Positions 17,083 through 26,660 of a DNA stretch of 64,000 nucleotides are shown piece by piece (position 1 is the first letter of the stretch; each line of letters starts with the position of its first letter). The notes below the pieces were generated by a model that was not told where the DNA came from, did not search any database, and was given only the letters and a program-made list of their open reading frames with translations. Origin of the DNA: Pseudomonadota bacterium (lineage in GTDB: Bacteria; Pseudomonadota; Gammaproteobacteria; Steroidobacterales; Steroidobacteraceae). The DNA lies in contig JAFAEQ010000056.1 of assembly GCA_023423935.1 (NCBI GenBank), positions 1 to 64,000 on the forward strand, read 5' to 3'. Position numbers and translations under genes: made by a program.

Positions 17083-17605
17083 CGATTCGGTAGTGATCCC
17101 CGGCACAGCCCGCGGTCCAAGCTAGATCCCGGCCTTCGCCGGGACGACGACCAAATTCACTAGGTCCTGGGCTCCAGGTAGAACGAGAGAATCTCTCTGT
17201 TCTTATCCGACCTACAGCCTACAGCCTACCGCCTACCGCCTGTTCTTCAGGTTCTGGTGACCTGTAGTGATGTCACCCCGGCGAAGGCCGGGGCCCAGGC
17301 TAGATCCCGCCCTTCGCCGGGATGACGACCAAAATCCACCAGGTCCTGAGCTCCAGGTAGAACGAGAGAGTCTCTTTGTTCCTATCTGACCTACAGCCTA
17401 CAGCCTACCGCCTACAGCCTGTTCTTCAGGTTCTAGTGACCTGTAGTGATGTCACCCCGGCGAAGGCCGGGGCCCAGGCTAGATCCCGCCCTTCGCCGGG
17501 ATGACGACCAAATTCGCTAGGTCCTGGGCTATAGGTCAGGAACGAGAGTGTCTGTGTCCTCTTCGGGCCTAGAGCCTAGAGCCTAGAGCCTCTTCTCAGT
17601 CTCTG
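17083..17605. repeat. Tandem ~179-bp repeat with CCTACAG microsatellites
   Basis: Nearly three head-to-tail units. The phrase CCTGTAGTGATGTCACCCCG recurs at 17261 and 17440 (period 179), with an older, shortened unit from about 17083. Each unit contains GGCGAAGGCCGGGGCC and CCCTTCGCCGGGATGACGAC palindromes, a CTCCAGGTAGAACGAGAG segment, and short heptamer runs (CTACAGC, later CTAGAGC at 17569-17590). Sequence similarity shows it is related to the CTAGTG-ended elements. It fills the space between convergent genes. Confidence 0.85.
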
Positions 17606-17609
17606 CCGA

Positions 17610-19172
17610 TCAGTAAGGCCGCTTCATCCGTTCGAGAATCTCTGCACGCACATCATTGATCTCACGTGCGCGCGATTCGCGCGCGCCATCGCACTGACGC
17701 GTGCGCGGACAGTTGTTGCTGCGTGGGCAGATGATGCGGGCTGGTTGCTTCAGGGCATCCTCGATCCAGGCGATGTTGAGCACGCGCGCGACGCCTTCGA
17801 GTGCATGCGCGGCATCCTCAGGAATCCTGGCTTCGCCATGCCGATGCAGGCACGCATCGGTGATGCTGTCGACGATGGCTCTTGCATTCCCGCAGTGAGA
17901 CTCGAGCGCAGGCACGAGATCGACACCGACCGACAACACGTGCGCGTTGCCCGCCATGTCGCTGACGCGTCGCGAATGGCAGCAATAAAGGAACGAATCC
18001 TCGCCGTTGCGCAGCACCGAGATCTGCGAGCTGGGTCCCTTTGCGGATTTCGGATCGAGCATTCGGAACACCGCCCAATTCGGGCACGGATCGCTCACTT
18101 GCGCGAGATTCCCCCATGGAAGCGGGATGCCGTTGCCGCGATACACAGCGCGCAGATAACCCGGCGGATAGGCGTCGAAGAAATGCCAGTACGGATACGG
18201 TGAGACTTTCGTCATTCGACGCATGACCAGAGCCGCAGTGAGCTGCAGCTTCTGGCCGGGTTCGACTCGATAACGCTCGCGATTGAGAAAGCGTCTGAAA
18301 GGCACCTTCGGGCACAGCAACGCGCCGGCAAAGAAACTGCATTCGAAATCGCGCCATGCGTGCAGCACATCCTGGGCATTCATGCCTGCGGCGATGTGCT
18401 CGCCGCCTTCGGGACTGCCGCTCAGTTCGCCGCCCGTGGCGTGAGTCGATTTCAATCCATCCCCGCCATGCAACACCTTGTGTGCGAGATGAGAGGCGAG
18501 ATCGAATTTCAGGCGCGCCGGATCCTCCTGCAGCGATCGATTCAGATACACGGTGCCCGGCGCGTCGAAGAAGGAGCGCACCATGCTGCGCACCTCGCGG
18601 TCCTTGTCGAGCGCCAGCACGGGCTTGCGTTCGAACCAGCGCAGCTCGAGTCCATGACGTTTGCACATGCGCAGCAGATCATCGACCGATACAGGAAAGC
18701 GTCGCTCGCCTACGCTCTCCGCGGCACGCTCCAGATCGGGAAAGTCGTTGCGCGAGAGTTCCTGGTACGAACGGATCAACAGGTGAGCGAACTGTCGCCC
18801 GCTCGTGCCGGTTTGGGACAACAGCTCCGGGATCGCCGCTTGCAGGAGATTCCTGGAGAACAGGAACGAGGGCTCGAGCGGAATGGCCGATGCACTGCCG
18901 GCGCGTTCCCTTGCGACGCTGACTTCGACGTCGGGGTTGTCGTCGAAGAACCATTGTGGTGCGCGTTGAAAGATCTGCGCGATCAGATGGAGCACCTCTT
19001 CGGACGGCACGCGCTTGCCGCTTTCGATCATGCTCAAGTAGGAGACGGAGGGTGCAGTGGCCGCATCGAGTTGAATGCAGCGCGCAGAGAGCTCTTCGAG
19101 CGTCAAACGATTCCGCTTGCGCAGCGTCCGCAGCTTCGCGCCGAGAAAGTGGCTCTTACGTGTGAAGCTCAT
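17610..19172 (-). CDS. XRE-family ScfR/RamB-type regulator of acyl-CoA/acetate metabolism
   Basis: 520-residue transcriptional regulator. An N-terminal XRE helix-turn-helix (about 8-75, KLRTLRKRNRLTLEELSARC...PSVSYLSMIESGKRVP) is followed by an ImmA/IrrE-like middle region and a C-terminal DUF2083/ScfR domain ending in a Cys cluster (CPRSNNCPRTRQC). This is the architecture of the RamB, MccR and PrpR-type short-chain fatty acyl-CoA regulators that control glyoxylate or methylcitrate genes. Its divergent position opposite aceB-aceA supports that role. It probably binds the direct repeat in the 62-base gap. Activator or repressor status cannot be told. Confidence 0.88.
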   Translation of the reverse strand: MSFTRKSHFLGAKLRTLRKRNRLTLEELSARCIQLDAATAPSVSYLSMIESGKRVPSEEVLHLIAQIFQRAPQWFFDDNPDVEVSVARERAGSASAIPLEPSFLFSRNLLQAAIPELLSQTGTSGRQFAHLLIRSYQELSRNDFPDLERAAESVGERRFPVSVDDLLRMCKRHGLELRWFERKPVLALDKDREVRSMVRSFFDAPGTVYLNRSLQEDPARLKFDLASHLAHKVLHGGDGLKSTHATGGELSGSPEGGEHIAAGMNAQDVLHAWRDFECSFFAGALLCPKVPFRRFLNRERYRVEPGQKLQLTAALVMRRMTKVSPYPYWHFFDAYPPGYLRAVYRGNGIPLPWGNLAQVSDPCPNWAVFRMLDPKSAKGPSSQISVLRNGEDSFLYCCHSRRVSDMAGNAHVLSVGVDLVPALESHCGNARAIVDSITDACLHRHGEARIPEDAAHALEGVARVLNIAWIEDALKQPARIICPRSNNCPRTRQCDGARESRAREINDVRAEILERMKRPY

Positions 19173-19177
19173 CGCCA

Positions 19178-19204
19178 GTGAAATTTACAGTGTGAAATTC
19201 GCAG
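19178..19204. promoter_or_regulatory. Putative operator of the glyoxylate regulator
   Basis: Two direct copies of a 13-base word, GTGAAATTTACAG (19178-19190) and GTGAAATTCGCAG (19192-19204), spaced by 14 bases in the gap between the divergent regulator and malate synthase genes. AT-rich A-tract words near TTTGCA are the style of RamB sites. The arrangement suggests binding by the neighbouring regulator to control both directions. Inference from position and repetition only. Confidence 0.5.
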
Positions 19205-19234
19205 GGTCAAAATCTTCCGCGATCAGAGGTTACA

Positions 19235-20839
19235 GTGACACTCATGAACTCCGTTATCCATAGCGCCAAACCATCTGCATCCATCGAGATCAGCGGCTCC
19301 CATGTGTCGCGTAGCAGCGAGGTGCTCACGGATCGCGCGCTCGATCTCTTGCATATGCTGCACCGCCGCTTCGATTCGACGCGTCGCGAGTTGCTTGCGG
19401 CCAGAGTTGCGCGGCAGGAACGCATCGATGCCGGCGAGATGCCGGACTTTCTCTCATCGACTGTCAGTATTCGCTCGGCGCAATGGCGTATCGGTTCCGT
19501 GCCGCGCGATTTGCAGGATCGCCGAGTGGAGATCACCGGGCCGGTCGATCGCAAGATGATCATCAATGCCCTCAATGCGCCGGTCGAAGCCTTCATGGCC
19601 GACTTCGAGGATTCCTGCGCGCCGACCTGGGTCAACGTGATTCAGGGACAGGGCAACTTGCGCGATGCGATTGATCGCACCATCGAGTTCGAGGATCCCT
19701 CCACTCGTAAGGTGTATCGATTACAGCCGCAGACCGCGACATTGATCGTACGGCCACGCGGTTGGCATCTGATCGAGAAGCATGTGTCGATCGATGGCGA
19801 AGCGGTGTCCGCGTCGCTCTTCGATTTCGCGCTCTATTTCGCGAACAATCACGAGGCGCTGGCTCGCGCGGGTACTGGTCCTTACTTCTATCTGCCGAAG
19901 CTCGAGAGTCATCTGGAAGCACGCCTTTGGAACGAGGTGTTCGAGGCGGCGCAGGAGTTCGTCGGCATCGCCCGCGGCACGATCAAGGCGACCGTGCTCA
20001 TCGAAACCATTCTCGCGGCATTCGAGATGGACGAAATCCTGTACGAGCTGCGCGAGCACATCGTCGGTCTCAACTGCGGACGCTGGGACTACATCTTCAG
20101 CTTCATCAAGAAGTTCAGGAATCGCGCGTCCTTCGTGCTGCCGGATCGTGCGCAAGTGACGATGGATAAGCACTTCCTGAAGTCGTACGTCGATCTGCTG
20201 ATCCGCACGTGTCATCGCCGCGGTGCGCATGCGATGGGCGGTATGGCGGCGCAGATTCCGATTCGTGGCGATGCGGAACGACAACGCAAAGCGCTCGAGA
20301 AAGTGCTCGCGGACAAGATGCGCGAAGTGCGTGCAGGTCACGACGGGACATGGATCGCGCATCCCGGTCTTGCGGAGGTGGCGCACACGGCCTTCGATGC
20401 GTCTCACGCCCCGAATCAGTTGCACATGCTGCGCGAAGACGTGCACGTGACCGCGGCAGATCTGTTGCGAGTGCCTGAAGGCACCATCACGGAAGAAGGC
20501 GTGCGGCACAACGTGCGAGTCGGCGTGCAGTACCTTGCGGCATGGCTGAGCGGTTCGGGCTGCGTGCCTCTCTACGATCTGATGGAGGACGCCGCCACTG
20601 CCGAAATCTGTCGCGCTCAGCTGTGGCAATGGCTGCATCACCAGGCGCGCCTTGCAGACGGAACCGTATTGACGCCTGCGCTCATGCGCGCCTTGCTGCG
20701 CGATGAACTGCGCTCGATTGCAGATGCCAGTGGGGATCGCCCACTCATTGACTCCGCAGGATCGCTGTTCGAGCGGTTGGTAACGGACTCGAATTTCGCG
20801 GAGTTCCTGACGCTGCCCGCCTACGACCTGCTGCCCTGA
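19235..20839 (+). CDS. aceB: Malate synthase A
   Basis: 534-residue malate synthase A, condensing glyoxylate with acetyl-CoA to malate. Family landmarks include VRPRGWHLIEKHV, the LREHIVGLNCGRWDYIFSF signature near residue 275, and LPDRAQVTMDKHFL. Length matches isoform A (about 530). The GTG at 19235 has AGAGG 5 bases upstream; an ATG at 19244 (MNSVIHS) is too far from that site but cannot be excluded. It is followed 30 bases later by aceA, forming the glyoxylate-bypass operon. Confidence 0.97.
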   Translation: MTLMNSVIHSAKPSASIEISGSHVSRSSEVLTDRALDLLHMLHRRFDSTRRELLAARVARQERIDAGEMPDFLSSTVSIRSAQWRIGSVPRDLQDRRVEITGPVDRKMIINALNAPVEAFMADFEDSCAPTWVNVIQGQGNLRDAIDRTIEFEDPSTRKVYRLQPQTATLIVRPRGWHLIEKHVSIDGEAVSASLFDFALYFANNHEALARAGTGPYFYLPKLESHLEARLWNEVFEAAQEFVGIARGTIKATVLIETILAAFEMDEILYELREHIVGLNCGRWDYIFSFIKKFRNRASFVLPDRAQVTMDKHFLKSYVDLLIRTCHRRGAHAMGGMAAQIPIRGDAERQRKALEKVLADKMREVRAGHDGTWIAHPGLAEVAHTAFDASHAPNQLHMLREDVHVTAADLLRVPEGTITEEGVRHNVRVGVQYLAAWLSGSGCVPLYDLMEDAATAEICRAQLWQWLHHQARLADGTVLTPALMRALLRDELRSIADASGDRPLIDSAGSLFERLVTDSNFAEFLTLPAYDLLP

Positions 20840-20869
20840 AATCCCTGCTCCCGAATCCGGAGGCCCATC

Positions 20870-22162
<1,293 letters not shown>

Positions 22163-22180
22163 CAGAGCAGCGGCGAAAAA

Positions 22181-22211
22181 GCAGGGACAGATCGTGGCGA
22201 TCTGTCCCTGC
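22181..22211. terminator. Bidirectional terminator hairpin
   Basis: Perfect 13-bp stem GCAGGGACAGATC / GATCTGTCCCTGC with a 5-base loop, between the convergent ends of aceA and the SDR gene. An A-run (GAAAAA) precedes it on the plus strand, giving a U-run for minus-strand transcripts. Confidence 0.8.
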
Positions 22212-22217
22212 GATCGA

Positions 22218-22982
22218 TCAGAACGCGTGGCCCGCGCTGCGAACCGGGCGAATGATCATTTCGCTCACATCGACGTCATCGGGTTGCGAGATCGCGTAAA
22301 GCACGGCACGAGCGATCGCATCGGGTGTCAGGGCAATCGAGCGCAACTGCTTCACCGCGCGTGCCGTGCTTTCGACGCTGATGTCCGATCCGAGCTCCGA
22401 TTCGGTCACTCCCGGCGTGATGAGCGTGACGCGCAGCGTGTCGGTCTCCTGGCGCAGACCTTCCGTGATGGCACGCACGGCATACTTGCTGGCGCAGTAC
22501 ACGCCAAACTGCGGGCCGACGGCATGTGCGGCGGTCGAAGCGGTGTTGATGATATGGCCGCTGTGCTGCGCTTCCATGATCGGGAGCACGGCGGCGATAC
22601 CGTTCAGAACGCCTTTGACGTTGACGTCGAAGATTCTGTCCCATTCGTCGGTCTTGAGTGCGTTCATCGCAGACACAGGCATGACGCCCGCGTTGTTGAA
22701 CATGACGTCCACACGTCCGAACTTCTCGCGAGCGAACTCGACGAAGCTCTTCACGTCTTCGCGATTCGTCACATCGAGACTCCTGAATTCGGCAACGCCG
22801 CCACCCTCGCGAATCTCTGCGGCAATTTTCTGCAGGCGATCGGTGCGGCGCGCGCCAAGCACGACCTTGCAGCCGTTCGCGGCGAGAAGACGGGCGGTGG
22901 CTTCGCCGATGCCGCTGCTTGCGCCGGTGATCAGAACGACGCGGCCTGCGACGGCTGGCTGGACGGAGGTAGGGGTCGACAT
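22218..22982 (-). CDS. SDR-family oxidoreductase
   Basis: 254-residue classical short-chain dehydrogenase, NAD(P)-dependent. Cofactor loop TGASSGIGEAT, NNAG motif (MFNNAGVMP), Ser in NTASTAAH and catalytic YCASK are all present. ATG 22982 (MSTPTSVQ) is chosen since an SD-like AAGGAG (rev of CTCCTT) precedes it; the frame further up is not conserved-looking. Divergent from an AraC regulator, a common pairing in which the regulator controls the reductase. Substrate not predictable. Confidence 0.9.
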   Translation of the reverse strand: MSTPTSVQPAVAGRVVLITGASSGIGEATARLLAANGCKVVLGARRTDRLQKIAAEIREGGGVAEFRSLDVTNREDVKSFVEFAREKFGRVDVMFNNAGVMPVSAMNALKTDEWDRIFDVNVKGVLNGIAAVLPIMEAQHSGHIINTASTAAHAVGPQFGVYCASKYAVRAITEGLRQETDTLRVTLITPGVTESELGSDISVESTARAVKQLRSIALTPDAIARAVLYAISQPDDVDVSEMIIRPVRSAGHAF

Positions 22983-23138
22983 GGCTTTCTCCTTCGGTTG
23001 GGTGTCGGGTCGGGAGAAAGTCTGCGATTCGCGCCGGCTTGATTGGATGCCGAAGGCTCCGGGGTGATTGCCTGATCCTCCAGAGTTCCAGGGTCGAGCA
23101 TTGAGGCAGCCGGTGCGAGGGCGTATGTTCGCTCGCAA

Positions 23139-24062
23139 ATGACCACGCAATTCAATGTTCTGGAAGATGACCGCCGCCGGGAGCTTGCGGCGCTTACATT
23201 CAAATACTCCGAGGGAGACGGGATTCATGCGACCGCCGTTCCGGGGCTGTCCTGTATCCGGCTGTGTGCGCCGAACATGAAGTTGCCGTCGGTCTATCAG
23301 CCTTCGATCTGCGTGATTCTCCAGGGTGCGAAGCAGGTGCTGCTCGAGGAGGAGATCTATCGGTACGCGCCGCCGGACTTCCTGGCCGTGTCAGTCGATC
23401 TGCCGCTCATCGGTCAGGTGACCGAGGCCAGCACAGATCGGCCGTACTTGTGTTTGCAGATCGAGATCGATCCACGGCAGATCGGCGAGCTCATCGCACA
23501 GATGGATGATGCCGCTCGCTTGCGCGGTGAAACCACGCGCGGGCTGTTCATCGGCAAGCTAGATGGCGCGACGCAGGAAGCTGTTCTGCGACTGGCTCGC
23601 CTGCTCGAGACGCCGCGCGACATCCGGATGCTCGCTCCCATGATGCTTCGTGAGCTGCACTACCGGCTCCTGTGCAGCGAATACGGCCCGGCGATCGCGC
23701 AGATGGCGATTCCGAGCACGAACACGCATCGTATCGGGCAGGCAATCCGCAGGATCAAAGCGAATCTGGCATCGCCCGTGCGTGTGGAAGAGCTCGCGGC
23801 CGTGGCCAGCATGAGTCCTTCATCGTTTCACCAGCACTTCAAGGCGGTGACGGCGATGAGTCCGCTGCAGTATCAGAAGCGCCTGCGGCTGATGGAGGCG
23901 CGGCACATTCTGCTCGCGGAGAACATCGATGCGGCGAGTACGGCATATCGCGTGGGCTACGAGAGCGTCTCGCAATTCAGTCGCGAGTACGCACGCATGT
24001 TTGGAGCGCCGCCCATGCGCGACATCGAAGGCATTCGTCGCGCGCCGACGCTGAGTGCGTAG
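23139..24062 (+). CDS. AraC-family transcriptional regulator
   Basis: 307-residue regulator with an N-terminal AraC_N cupin-like sensing domain (about 20-175, LPSVYQPSICVILQGAKQVLL) and a C-terminal double helix-turn-helix (about 200-295, IGQAIRRIKANLASPVRVEELAAVASMSPSSFHQHFKAVTAMSPLQYQK..., then AYRVGYESVSQFSREYARMFG). It belongs to the group usually found divergent to an oxidoreductase, here the SDR gene 156 bases away, which is its likely target. Confidence 0.92.
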   Translation: MTTQFNVLEDDRRRELAALTFKYSEGDGIHATAVPGLSCIRLCAPNMKLPSVYQPSICVILQGAKQVLLEEEIYRYAPPDFLAVSVDLPLIGQVTEASTDRPYLCLQIEIDPRQIGELIAQMDDAARLRGETTRGLFIGKLDGATQEAVLRLARLLETPRDIRMLAPMMLRELHYRLLCSEYGPAIAQMAIPSTNTHRIGQAIRRIKANLASPVRVEELAAVASMSPSSFHQHFKAVTAMSPLQYQKRLRLMEARHILLAENIDAASTAYRVGYESVSQFSREYARMFGAPPMRDIEGIRRAPTLSA

Positions 24063-24068
24063 CGCTCG

Positions 24069-24992
24069 CTATCGATGAGCGAGGGCGAAATCGAGCGCCG
24101 CGCAGACCGCAGCCATCTGTGCATCGTTGCACTGCTGGGGCGTGGCTCGCGGGCTGTCCGGATAGACTTCGGTCGTCGTGGTGTAGCGCGCGCCCGTCAT
24201 GCCTGCACACAATCCGAGCTTGCGTAGCGCGTACTCGATCACGCCCGGTGCGATCACGTCCGAGCCGATCAGCTGTCCGTCCGCATCGGCATCCGCGATG
24301 TGCGTGATCTTCGCGACCGCATCGATGATCGCCTGCTGAAAGGCCAGCTGCGGATTCTCGCTATCGGCGACCAGATAGAAGCCATCCGGAATGATGTCGG
24401 GCTCGTACTGTTTGCCGTCGCGTGCGGCGAGCGCTGGTCGAAACTCACTTTCGTCGGTGTCGGTGGTCTCGTGCAGATCGATGTGTACAAGGAAGCGATC
24501 GCGCAGAGATGCGGTGAGCCGCATCAGTGCGGCGGCCTCCTCGGCGGGACTCGGTTCGCGGAACGAGCGATTAGGATCCACCGCGTGCGCGTTCCAGCGA
24601 TGAATCCGCTCGTATCCCCATGGGCTCACGCAGGGAACGACTAGCAGATTGATGCGCGATGCGTAGTCCGCCGCGCGCTGCTCGAGAAACTGAAGCGCGC
24701 CATGCACTCCGCTCGTTTCATAGCCGTGCACTCCGCCGGTGACGAGTGCGAAGGGATTCTGCTCCTGCCAGTTACGCGTGCGTAGCGCGAAGAGCGGATA
24801 ACGATCCGGGCCGTAGACGATCTCGCCGTACTGTTCGAAATCGAACCTTGCCGACAGCCGTTCGATGGGGGCAAGAACCTCATCCGCATAGCTTCGCTGG
24901 CGAACCTGTCCGGCGAGCCATTGCGCGCGCTCCGCATCGCCCCATGGCTGGCCGGGCGTGCCGATCGGATAGAAGCTGGATGTCGAGTTCAT
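24069..24992 (-). CDS. M14-family zinc carboxypeptidase-like protein
   Basis: 307-residue zinc peptidase domain of the M14 (succinylglutamate desuccinylase/carboxypeptidase) group. Zinc ligands are recognisable in GGVHGYETSG (H and E) and HIDLHETTD (H). YGPDRYPLFAL and the HAVDPNRSFREP segment (Arg and Asn-Arg substrate contacts) fit the family. A Glu late in the protein (TTTTEVYP) is the likely catalytic base. No signal peptide, so cytoplasmic. Its 3' end is 6 bases from the end of the convergent AraC gene. Natural substrate unknown. Confidence 0.87.
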   Translation of the reverse strand: MNSTSSFYPIGTPGQPWGDAERAQWLAGQVRQRSYADEVLAPIERLSARFDFEQYGEIVYGPDRYPLFALRTRNWQEQNPFALVTGGVHGYETSGVHGALQFLEQRAADYASRINLLVVPCVSPWGYERIHRWNAHAVDPNRSFREPSPAEEAAALMRLTASLRDRFLVHIDLHETTDTDESEFRPALAARDGKQYEPDIIPDGFYLVADSENPQLAFQQAIIDAVAKITHIADADADGQLIGSDVIAPGVIEYALRKLGLCAGMTGARYTTTTEVYPDSPRATPQQCNDAQMAAVCAALDFALAHR

Positions 24993-25168
24993 AAGGCGTT
25001 GGGCTGAAAACGGAGGCGCGCTTTTTAGCAGATCACGGCGACGCGTGCATCGTTCGCTCGCCGCGCCGTTCCGCGTGAGGCCATCTTGCGCGCGCGGACG
25101 CGCATTTCGCCTGGCTGCCAGCGCATGCGTCTGATACGGTCGCGGCCATTCTCAAAAGCTCACCTCGC

Positions 25169-25948
25169 ATGCGCTCACTGCATAGTTGGCTGGCCGCGTT
25201 CGTTGCGTTGTTTGTCGCGTATCAGGCGCCTCAAGGGATTGGAGGCCTGTGGCTTGGGCAACCGGCCATCGCCGCCGCGATGATGGTGATGTTTCTGCCG
25301 ATCGCGTGGCTGGTGGCTCGCGCGCTCGATCTGAGATTCGCCAAAGCTTATGCGCTCGAGTGGGATCAACCGGCGCTGACCTGGCTCGTCGCGGGATTTC
25401 TGTTATCACTGTTCGCGAAATGTCTGGCCTTGGCGATCGGTGTGCGCCTCGGGATCTATACGCCCGTCCCCGCGGACAACGCAGCTTCGGGCCTGAGCAT
25501 CGGCATGCTCAGCTGGCTTGCGTTGTCCACGTTCATTCCCTCGATTGCCGAGGACATCGTGACGCGAGGTTTCTGGGCTCGCGTTCCGGCGATCTCATGG
25601 ACTGCTGCGCGGTTCGTTGCGGTGAGCTCGTTGATCTATGTGCTCAATCATATTTACAGGCTCCAGAACGGACCGGCCGAATGGCTGATGTTGTTCTGCT
25701 TCGGGTTGGCCTACGCAGCAGCGTTCGTTCGCAGCGGGACTCTTTGGGCCGCCGTTGGATTGCATTGGGGATGGAATTTCGCAGGGCCCGCGATCGATCT
25801 GGCCTGGCCGGTCGAGGTGCTGAACATGCAGAGTGCGCGGCTGCTTTCCGCGGCGATGCATCTCGTGCTGCTGATCATCGCACTGTGGTGGCTGCCCCGA
25901 GTGCTTCCGCGCGTGCAGAAGCGATCGGCGTTCACTGGCGCCGAGTGA
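25169..25948 (+). CDS. CPBP-family intramembrane glutamic endopeptidase
   Basis: 259-residue membrane protein with about seven or eight helices and the three CPBP (Abi/CAAX protease-like) motifs: PSIAEDIVTRGFW (E-E-x3-R form with Asp in second place), a LIYVLNHIYRL segment (x-x-N-H), and GTLWAAVGLHWGWNF (H-x3-N). Such proteins are intramembrane proteases or have self-immunity roles. It is monocistronic. A hairpin-rich repeat array follows immediately. Substrate unknown. Confidence 0.87.
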   Translation: MRSLHSWLAAFVALFVAYQAPQGIGGLWLGQPAIAAAMMVMFLPIAWLVARALDLRFAKAYALEWDQPALTWLVAGFLLSLFAKCLALAIGVRLGIYTPVPADNAASGLSIGMLSWLALSTFIPSIAEDIVTRGFWARVPAISWTAARFVAVSSLIYVLNHIYRLQNGPAEWLMLFCFGLAYAAAFVRSGTLWAAVGLHWGWNFAGPAIDLAWPVEVLNMQSARLLSAAMHLVLLIIALWWLPRVLPRVQKRSAFTGAE

Positions 25949-26000
25949 TCGCTCGCCCGACTCGTGACTTGTCGCAGGCTCACAGAGAGGCTATTCCTGC

Positions 26001-26370
26001 TGTGGGTTCGGCTTCAGCCGAACAGAAGAGATGTCCGACTGAAGTCGGACCCACAGGGCGCTGCCGCTAGCCTGGCAAGCGAGTGGGAACGAAAACTTCT
26101 CTGTGATTCGGCTTTCAGCCGAATGGCAGAGATGTCCGACTGAAGTCGGACCCACAGGGCGCTGCCGCTAGCCTGGCAAGCGAGTCGGAACGAGAACTTC
26201 TGCTGTGGGTTCGGCTTTCAGCCGAATGGCAGAGATGTCCGACCAAAGTCGGACCCACAGGGCGCTGCCGCGAGCCTGGCAAGCGAGTCGGAACGAAAAC
26301 TTCTGCTGTGGGTTCGGCTTCAGCCGAACAGAAGAGATGCCGACCAAAGTCGGACCGACGGCGCCAGTCT
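26001..26370. repeat. Tandem double-hairpin repeats (TGTGGGTTCGG family)
   Basis: Four head-to-tail units of 101-103 bases. Each opens with TGTGGGTTCGGCTTCAGCCG (a hairpin arm), is followed by AACAGAAGAGATG, then a matching hairpin GTCCGACTGAAGTCGGACCC ending in ACA, then GGGCGCTGCCGCTAGCCTGG and GAACGAAAACTTCT. The two hairpins are also inverted repeats of each other. Similar units recur at 47090-47113 and 52955-53390. A long frame inside (26168-26428, minus) is an artefact of the repeat. Confidence 0.88.
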
Positions 26371-26412
26371 CTTCTCTGGCCAGCAGCCCAGCAGCCCAGC
26401 CGCCTCTCTGTA

Positions 26413-26458
26413 TGCTGAGCACTAGCACCTAGCGCCTAGTACCTAGCCCCTAGCGTTA
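26413..26458. repeat. CCTAG heptamer microsatellite
   Basis: Short run of about seven-base CTAGCGC/CTAGTAC/CTAGCCC words. It resembles the heptamer runs attached to the 179-bp repeats near 17210 and 17575. Confidence 0.6.
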
Positions 26459-26621
26459 GCATTCCTCTCGGTTTAGTCGGATCCTTCTTCGAAGGCTCAT
26501 CGAGCGGAGGCTGATGGTCCGGGCCTTCGGGCGGCAAGGGGACGGGCGACTCCTCCGAGTCGGGAGCATTCAAGGGATTCGGATCTTCGAATCGTGAAAG
26601 CATTGGGCGGGCGCGCATCAT
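26436..26621 (-). CDS. Small Pro/Asp/Glu-rich hypothetical protein
   Basis: 61-residue acidic, proline-rich frame (FEDPNPLNAPDSEESPVPL...DEPSKKDPTKP) with no recognised domain. It begins 39 bases after the stop of the methyltransferase-like gene on the same strand, so it could be co-translated. Start ATG 26621 or 26603 (MLSRFED). The compositional bias looks protein-like rather than random, but its 3' end overlaps a microsatellite, so it may be spurious. Confidence 0.4.
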   Translation of the reverse strand: MMRARPMLSRFEDPNPLNAPDSEESPVPLPPEGPDHQPPLDEPSKKDPTKPRGMLTLGARY

Positions 26622-26660
26622 GAGAACTGAATACGTGATGCCCTCGCCGTGTTCCTGCGG

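Noticed and set aside
17083..17605. CRISPR-like array from the 179-bp units
   Set aside because: Units are contiguous direct repeats with near-identical intervening sequence, not short repeats with spacers.
26168..26428. 86-residue minus-strand frame
   Set aside because: Lies entirely in tandem repeats; its repeated peptides come from the hairpin units.
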